Positions 7,071-10,577 of a DNA stretch of 10,577 bases are shown piece after piece. Below the pieces are notes generated by a model. That model was not told the origin of the DNA. It did no database searches and saw only the letters and a list, made by a program, of their open reading frames with translations. The stretch spans positions 1 to 10,577 of the forward strand of contig DAOPYE010000088.1 of NCBI GenBank assembly GCA_035352715.1, given 5' to 3'. Numbering within the stretch: the stretch's first letter is position 1; the number at the start of each line of letters is the position of its first letter. The position numbers were made by a program, and so were the translations under genes. This DNA comes from DAOPYE01 sp035352715 (lineage in GTDB: Bacteria > Acidobacteriota > Holophagae > Holophagales > Holophagaceae).

Positions 7071-8063
7071 CTATTCGCGGGTATCGATTTCGGCGCTCAC
7101 GGTGAGGCCCAGGCGCAGCTTCTTCTGGGGATCGGCGCCGGGTTCCAGCTTGATCTTCACGGGCACGCGCTGAACCACCTTCACCCAGTTGCCCGTGGCG
7201 TTCTCCGGCGGCAGCAGGGAAAACGTCGCGCCGGTGCCCGCCGCCAGGCTCTCCACCCGGCCGTGGAAGGTCGTCTTTTCATCCAGATCGGACACCAGCT
7301 TCACCGGCTGGCCCGGCTTCACGCGGCGCAGCTGCGTCTCCTTGAAATTGGCCTCCACCCAGATCTCCTCCTGCCCGAGGGGCACGATGGCGCAGAGCGG
7401 CTGTCCCGGCGCCACGACCATGCCGACCTCGCCCAGCTTGCGGCTGATGTAGCCATCGCAGGGCGCCACGATGGTGCAGTACGAGCGCTGGAGCTTGGCA
7501 GCTTCGAGTGCGGTCTGGGCCACCCCCACCTTGCTCTGGCTCACGCCCAGCAAACCGCGGGTCGCGGCCACCTGCTTGTGGGCGGCTTCGACCTGCGCCG
7601 CGGCCACATCCGCGCCGGTATTGGCTTGATCGAATTTCTGCTTGGGGATGGAATTGTGCTGGTAGAGCGCGGTGAACCGCGCCTTTTCAAGATCAGCCAG
7701 CTTTTTTTGGCTGGTGACGGCCTCAACCTGGGCGCTGGCCTGGGCGATCTGGGCCTGGTTCAAGGAAAGCGCAGACCCGGCTTCCTTCAGCGAGGCTTCG
7801 GCTCTGGCGATGGCGGCGTCGTAATCCCGAGGGTCGATGGTGGCGATCACCTGGCCCGCCTTCACGAACTGGTTTTCCTGCACCTCGATGGTGACCAGGG
7901 GGCCTGGAATGCGCGACGCGACCGAGACGACGTGCCCCTTCACGTAGGCGTTATCCGTTTCGATGAAGACTTGGCCGTGTCGCCATTCGATGACGCCCCA
8001 AACGGCGCCCGCGGCGGCGATGCCGAGGATCACGCTGAGAGAGATCCACTTCTTTGCGGCCAT
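7071..8063 (-). CDS. emrA: HlyD/EmrA-type membrane fusion (adaptor) protein
   Basis: This 330-residue periplasmic adaptor links the inner-membrane transporter to the outer-membrane channel. One N-terminal membrane anchor (about 7-25) follows the MAAKKW start. ETDNAYVKGHVVSVAS (35-50) is the EmrA-type opening of the barrel-lipoyl region. The lipoyl halves lie at about 40-80 (VKAGQVIATIDPRDYD) and 195-228 (IVAPCDGYIS, then VAPGQPL). Between them, 80-190 forms the Ala/Gln-rich coiled-coil hairpin. ATGNWVKVVQRVPVKI (289-304) is a strong EmrA signature in the beta-barrel and membrane-proximal part. The ATG at 8063 has AAGGAG 7 nt upstream, within the last codons of the channel gene, and only 1 bp separates the two reading frames. 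The transporter gene follows after 15 bp. Confidence 0.95.
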   Translation of the reverse strand: MAAKKWISLSVILGIAAAGAVWGVIEWRHGQVFIETDNAYVKGHVVSVASRIPGPLVTIEVQENQFVKAGQVIATIDPRDYDAAIARAEASLKEAGSALSLNQAQIAQASAQVEAVTSQKKLADLEKARFTALYQHNSIPKQKFDQANTGADVAAAQVEAAHKQVAATRGLLGVSQSKVGVAQTALEAAKLQRSYCTIVAPCDGYISRKLGEVGMVVAPGQPLCAIVPLGQEEIWVEANFKETQLRRVKPGQPVKLVSDLDEKTTFHGRVESLAAGTGATFSLLPPENATGNWVKVVQRVPVKIKLEPGADPQKKLRLGLTVSAEIDTRE

Positions 8064-8064
8064 G

Positions 8065-9450
8065 TCATTTCTCCTTGGCGATGCGGATGGTCGTCACATG
8101 CGAATAGAACGCGGGCAGGTCTTCGCCCAGGGTGGCCAGCAGCGCGGCCTGGCGGGCGTAAGCGCGGTAGCGCTTGGCCGCGAGACTGAACCGGCTGTCC
8201 GCCAGTACGGCTTCCGCGTCCAGGGCGTCCGTGCTCTTGGCGAGGCCTTCCTTGTATTGGTCTTCCACGATGCGAAGGTTCTCTTCGGACGCCTTCACGT
8301 TGGCTTCGGCCGTCTGGACTTCCTGCAGCGCCACCTGAACATCGCGGTAGGCGGCGACCGCGGCGTTGCCGGCCTGGCGTTCGGCTTCGAGCGTCTCGCG
8401 CTTGCCCTGCTCCAGTTCGGCGCTGGCGTGGCGCACCTTGGAAGAGCGGGCGCCATCGAAGACCTTCCAGGACAGCCCGATGTACAGGGCGTTTTCGTGG
8501 GGATGCAGGCTCCAGCTGTTCTGTTCATAGCTGTGCGCAGCTTCAGCCACGACATTGGGCGTGTAATCCCCGCGCTTCAGTTCGACCTGCTTTTGCAGGG
8601 CTTTTGTCTTCGCCTTGAGGGCTTTCACGCCTTCATTTCCTTGCGCGGCCCGCGTGCGACACGAGGTCTCGTCCCAGGGCAGGGCGGGGGGAGCCTCCAG
8701 TCCATCGGGCAATTCCAGGGGCGTGGTGGCTTCTTGTCCCATGGCCACGTTCAGGGCTTCGGTCGCTGCGGCTTCCGCGCTATCCAGCGCGCGTTCCACG
8801 TCTCCGATCCCGCGCAGGGCGACTTCGGTGCGCAACAGGTCGTTCCGCGCCACGACGCCGTTCTGGTAGAGATCCTGGACGGTCTTCAGATGGTCTTCCA
8901 GGCTCTTTCGGCGCTGGAACAGCACTTGGCGCTGGGCCTTTACGTTGAGCAGGGCCACATACCGGGCAGCGACTTCCGCCTGGGCCTGCTTGATCTCTTC
9001 GCCGCCCTTCAGGCCGATGGCTTCTTCCTTGGCGCGCGTGGCCGACAGGGCCTTTTCGCGCTTGCCGAAGTCATACAGCAGATAGTCCACCGACAGCTTG
9101 TAGCGCCAGGAATCCTTGTCGGCGGTCGGTGTGCCCATGGGTCCCAGGTTCAGGGGGCCGATGGTCATGCCGCCCAGATTGAGAGGCCCGATGGCGACGG
9201 GGCCGAAGCGAAGCTCCGGGCGCTCGTCCAGGTTCAGGTGCCCGCCCTGGAAGTTCACTTCCGGCAGGTAGAGGCTTTTCACCTGTCCCGTTTCCTCCAG
9301 CGCCTTGGCGCGTTCCAAGCGCGCGTTATCCGCGCGGAACGAGGCCATCTCGGCCCGGCGCAGGGCCTCGGAAAGGCTGAGCGGCTCGGCGCCCAGCGGA
9401 ATCGCGGCCAGCGCCATCGCAAGAAGAGAAACCGCGGTCGTCCTTGTCAT
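8065..9450 (-). CDS. TolC-family outer-membrane efflux channel
   Basis: The protein has 461 residues from ATG 9450. A signal peptide, MTRTTAVSLLAMALAAIPLGA, probably cleaved before EPLSL, directs it to the periplasm for outer-membrane insertion as a trimer. Two outer-membrane-efflux repeats are visible: about 26-240 (SLSEALRRAE, YLPEVNF, VDYLLYDFGKR, helices to ALNVAMGQE) and 265-450 (YTPNV, LYIGLSWKVFDG, then long Ala/Glu helices ending at ARQAALLATLGED). It is expected to form the exit duct for the EmrAB-type pump encoded next. An upstream in-frame ATG (9498) would add 16 residues before the signal peptide and overlap tetR by 52 bp. ATG 9450 is preferred because it has GGAGG at 4 nt, gives a clean signal peptide, and forms an ATGA overlap with the tetR stop. 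An unusual duplicated IGPLNLG segment lies at residues 87-103. Confidence 0.94.
   Translation of the reverse strand: MTRTTAVSLLAMALAAIPLGAEPLSLSEALRRAEMASFRADNARLERAKALEETGQVKSLYLPEVNFQGGHLNLDERPELRFGPVAIGPLNLGGMTIGPLNLGPMGTPTADKDSWRYKLSVDYLLYDFGKREKALSATRAKEEAIGLKGGEEIKQAQAEVAARYVALLNVKAQRQVLFQRRKSLEDHLKTVQDLYQNGVVARNDLLRTEVALRGIGDVERALDSAEAAATEALNVAMGQEATTPLELPDGLEAPPALPWDETSCRTRAAQGNEGVKALKAKTKALQKQVELKRGDYTPNVVAEAAHSYEQNSWSLHPHENALYIGLSWKVFDGARSSKVRHASAELEQGKRETLEAERQAGNAAVAAYRDVQVALQEVQTAEANVKASEENLRIVEDQYKEGLAKSTDALDAEAVLADSRFSLAAKRYRAYARQAALLATLGEDLPAFYSHVTTIRIAKEK
8071..8076 (-). promoter_or_regulatory. Ribosome binding site of the adaptor gene inside the channel gene
   Basis: AAGGAG (complement of CTCCTT) lies 7 nt before the adaptor ATG at 8063 and forms the Lys-Glu codons near the end of the channel gene (IAKEK, then TGA). 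The overlap ties translation of the adaptor to that of the channel and confirms the 8063 start. Confidence 0.85.
9142..9192 (-). repeat. Duplicated IGPLNLG motif in the outer-membrane channel
   Basis: Residues 87-93 and 97-103 of the channel both read IGPLNLG, with a 10-residue period (AIGPLNLGG, then TIGPLNLGP), after a related FGPVAIGP. The two DNA copies differ in four codons (GGG/GGC, CCT/CCC, CTC/CTG, AAT/AAC), and every change is synonymous. By alignment position the segment falls before the strand VDYLLYDFG, in a region likely to belong to the first beta-barrel hairpin or surface loop. Confidence 0.8.
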
Positions 9451-10055
9451 GAAGCCTCCACGCCGTGCAGCAGGCATTGCATCGCTCGGTCCACGCATAT
9501 CTCGACCTCCTCGCCAGGATGGCGATGGCTGAAGTGCAGGGACGCCTCCAGCGTGCCCAGGCAGAGCTGGGCCAGGAATCCCGGATCCAGGGCGCGCAGC
9601 TTTCCCTGCTCCACGGCCGCCTCCAGGCAGGTGCGAAGGCGCGCGAATTCCGTGTCGTAGATGCGGGAGATCCGCGCGCCGAAGCGCGACTGGAACCCCC
9701 AGTCGTAATGAACCCGATCCCGGATGAACATGGGCAGAAAGTAGGGCTGCTCCTTGAATTGCTGGGCATAGACCATCGCCAGGCAGCGGATCTGTTGGAT
9801 GGGATCCTGAAGACCCACCAGGGCCGCTTCGGCACGGTCGTGGAAGGCCTCGGCCCGAAGCTCCATCACCTGTTCGTACAGTTCCTGCTTCGACGGGAAG
9901 TGCTCGTACAACCCCTGCATCCCGATCTCCGCTTCTGCCGCGACCTCCTGCATGGTGGCCTCGTCGAAGGGCTTGCGTCCGAAAACCCGCACAGCCGCTT
10001 CAAGCAGCAGCTCTCGCCTCTGTTGACGCTCGCGAGCCTTTCGGTCACCGGCCAT
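9447..10055 (-). CDS. TetR-family repressor of the efflux operon
   Basis: The protein has 202 residues, the usual TetR length. The N-terminal DNA-binding domain spans about 11-60: RRELLLEAAVRVFGRKPFDE (helix 1), ATMQEVAAEAEIGMQGLYEHFPSKQELYEQVM (helix-turn-helix and helix 4, with the classic G-x-x-Y-x-H/Y-F-x-x-K pattern). The remaining roughly 140 residues form the variable ligand-binding and dimer domain, with no recognised ligand class. ATG 10055 is chosen because GGAGG lies 4 nt upstream and the family domain begins there. The frame stays open to 10256, but that extension would span the promoter and operator. The gene is first in the operon and overlaps the channel gene by 4 bp (ATGA). 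The operator within its promoter implies autorepression and repression of the pump, relieved by a pump substrate or related compound. That regulatory role is inferred. Confidence 0.95.
   Translation of the reverse strand: MAGDRKARERQQRRELLLEAAVRVFGRKPFDEATMQEVAAEAEIGMQGLYEHFPSKQELYEQVMELRAEAFHDRAEAALVGLQDPIQQIRCLAMVYAQQFKEQPYFLPMFIRDRVHYDWGFQSRFGARISRIYDTEFARLRTCLEAAVEQGKLRALDPGFLAQLCLGTLEASLHFSHRHPGEEVEICVDRAMQCLLHGVEAS
9455..9459 (-). promoter_or_regulatory. Ribosome binding site that fixes the channel gene start
   Basis: GGAGG (complement of CCTCC) is 4 nt from the ATG at 9450 and lies within the last codons of tetR. No comparable site precedes the longer alternative start at 9498, so this decides the start. 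Confidence 0.8.
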
Positions 10056-10059
10056 GGTG

Positions 10060-10064
10060 CCTCC
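10060..10064 (-). promoter_or_regulatory. Ribosome binding site that fixes the tetR start
   Basis: GGAGG (complement of CCTCC) stands 4 nt before ATG 10055. It lies downstream of the promoter at 10081-10109, which rules out the longer open frame as the real gene. Confidence 0.85.
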
Positions 10065-10080
10065 GAAAATGTTGATTCCT

Positions 10081-10109
10081 AATTTAGAATTTGAATTCTG
10101 AAATGTCAA
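10081..10109 (-). promoter_or_regulatory. Promoter of the tetR-efflux operon
   Basis: On the minus strand a perfect -35, TTGACA (10104-10109), is followed by a 17-bp spacer and the -10 TAAATT (10081-10086, 4 of 6 consensus positions). Transcription should begin near 10073-10075, leaving a leader of about 18-20 nt that carries the GGAGG site. This is the best sigma-70-type promoter in the window. It is AT-rich in an otherwise GC-rich region. Confidence 0.82.
10083..10102. promoter_or_regulatory. Operator palindrome inside the promoter spacer
   Basis: TTTAGAATT and AATTCTGAA flank a 2-bp centre (TG) in an inverted repeat with 8 of 9 matches; the inner AGAATT-TG-AATTCT is perfect. It fills the spacer between -35 and -10, so a bound TetR dimer would block RNA polymerase directly. 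Ownership by the adjacent TetR is inferred from position. The motif differs from the TTAATC/GATTAA sites of the other TetR gene at the left end. Confidence 0.78.
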
Positions 10110-10577
10110 ACAGTGCTGTTCGTCCCCGGGGGCTGAGGATGCCTGCGGGTTCTTCACGGTCTTTGAGCGAGTACAAGAATCCCCCGAAACAACGCCCTGG
10201 CGGCTGTCTCGAGGGAGCTGACACCAACTTGCATTCAAAAGGGCACTAATATCCAATCTCGTCCGGCAAGGCGTTTAAGGGAATCCTGATTCGACTCAAC
10301 CTTTCTGAGGCCGTCGGTTCCAGCGTCAGCCACGGGTGATCCGCCGGTTTTTGGACGCCATTTCCAGACGGGAGCCGCCCAAGGAATGCATTTATTACTC
10401 CTCGGGGCCGATTCCAGGGGCCCGGACCGCCACCGATCTCCGATGGTAGGCATCACCATGGCCCAGGACTGGTTGACCCGGCACGGAAAGGTGAGATGCT
10501 GGCCGAAACGTTTTGATCTTTGCCAAACCAACCTAGTTCCAGGTCACCACCCCACCATCCAGGTGCCTGGAAACCCC
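10110..10577. other. Intergenic stretch with no supported gene
   Basis: These 468 bp upstream of the efflux operon hold no reading frame with recognisable protein character. A 98-codon minus-strand frame (10235-10531) and a plus-strand frame open from ATG 10386 to the window edge both lack a good ribosome binding site and family motifs. I see no tRNA, rRNA or terminator with a T tract. Short palindromes occur (GAATC-CT-GATTC near 10280), and there is a longer inverted repeat at the right edge. It may contain the control region of a gene outside the window. Confidence 0.5.
10537..10572. repeat. Imperfect inverted repeat at the right window edge
   Basis: TTCCAGGTCACC (10537-10548) and GGTGCCTGGAA (10562-10572) can pair in an 11-bp stem with one bulged base and a 13-nt loop. 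The right arm is also part of a perfect 14-bp palindrome, TCCAGGTGCCTGGA (10558-10571). Neither strand shows a T tract, so it is not an obvious terminator. It could be an operator for a gene beyond the window. Confidence 0.4.

Noticed and set aside
6642..8189. 515-codon open frame antisense to the transporter and adaptor genes
   Set aside because: The transporter and adaptor are clear on the minus strand. The plus-strand frame is rich in His/Arg/Gly/Leu with no domain.
9451..9498. 16-codon N-terminal extension of the channel protein
   Set aside because: It would bury the signal peptide behind a polar lead. ATG 9450 has GGAGG and the ATGA overlap.
7963..9660. 565-codon open frame antisense to the channel and tetR genes
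   Set aside because: It crosses several well-supported genes, has no ribosome binding site, and shows the composition of a complement frame.
10056..10256. 67-codon N-terminal extension of the efflux-operon TetR
   Set aside because: It would span the -35, -10, operator and GGAGG site, and TetR proteins start close to helix 1. ATG 10055 has the ribosome binding site.
10305..10357. CCGTCGG ... CCGCCGG followed by five T's as a plus-strand terminator
   Set aside because: The stem has a mismatch and a loop of over 20 nt, and there is no plus-strand gene upstream for it to terminate.
10235..10531. 98-codon minus-strand frame in the right intergenic stretch
   Set aside because: It has no ribosome binding site of note, no recognisable motif, and Trp/Arg/Ser-rich random-like composition.
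10386..10577. Plus-strand frame open from ATG 10386 to the window edge
   Set aside because: The AAGGA abuts the ATG with no spacing, the 64 visible codons show no family pattern, and codon use is unlike the neighbouring genes.

Overview
The window looks like chromosomal DNA of a high-GC, Gram-negative (diderm) bacterium. Coding regions are GC-rich, with strong third-position G/C and long spurious antisense reading frames, while the control regions are AT-rich. An outer-membrane efflux channel with a signal peptide implies an outer membrane. The style of LysS, a PilZ protein next to a HEAT-repeat protein, and an Emr-type pump would fit Acidobacteriota of the Holophaga/Geothrix kind, but this is a tentative impression and not a database result.

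Layout. (1) Positions 1-95 hold the first 31 codons of a TetR-family regulator on the minus strand. Two AT-rich palindromes upstream of it (109-130 and 144-159) are probably its operators. (2) Positions 177-1358 hold a minus-strand PLP-dependent sugar aminotransferase (DegT/DnrJ/EryC1/StrS family), followed by a strong intrinsic terminator. (3) Positions 1461-3877 hold a plus-strand pair: a PilZ-domain protein with an intact c-di-GMP binding motif, overlapping a 648-residue helical HEAT-repeat protein of unknown function. (4) lysS, class II lysyl-tRNA synthetase, lies on the minus strand at 3879-5414. Its stop codon is one base from the stop codon of the HEAT gene. (5) Positions 5478-10055 hold a compact minus-strand drug-efflux operon in the order tetR, tolC-like outer-membrane channel, emrA-like adaptor, emrB-like DHA2 transporter. 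A near-consensus promoter (TTGACA, 17-bp spacer, TAAATT) drives it, and a palindromic operator fills the promoter spacer. lysS follows 63 bp downstream on the same strand. (6) Positions 10110-10577 hold no gene that I can support.

How the genes work together. The efflux operon is self-contained. The TetR protein should repress its own promoter, and so the whole pump, until a ligand releases it. The tetR/channel junction is an ATGA overlap, and the channel/adaptor junction is so tight that the adaptor's ribosome binding site lies in the last codons of the channel gene. The PilZ and HEAT genes are probably translationally coupled and may form a c-di-GMP-responsive unit; this is inference. The aminotransferase stands alone among housekeeping and efflux genes.

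Most of the window is ordinary core or accessory chromosome. I see no CRISPR array, transposase, integrase, toxin-antitoxin pair, RNA gene or phage gene. The points most worth a second look are the PilZ-HEAT pair, the two operator architectures, and a conserved duplicated IGPLNLG motif in the outer-membrane channel.
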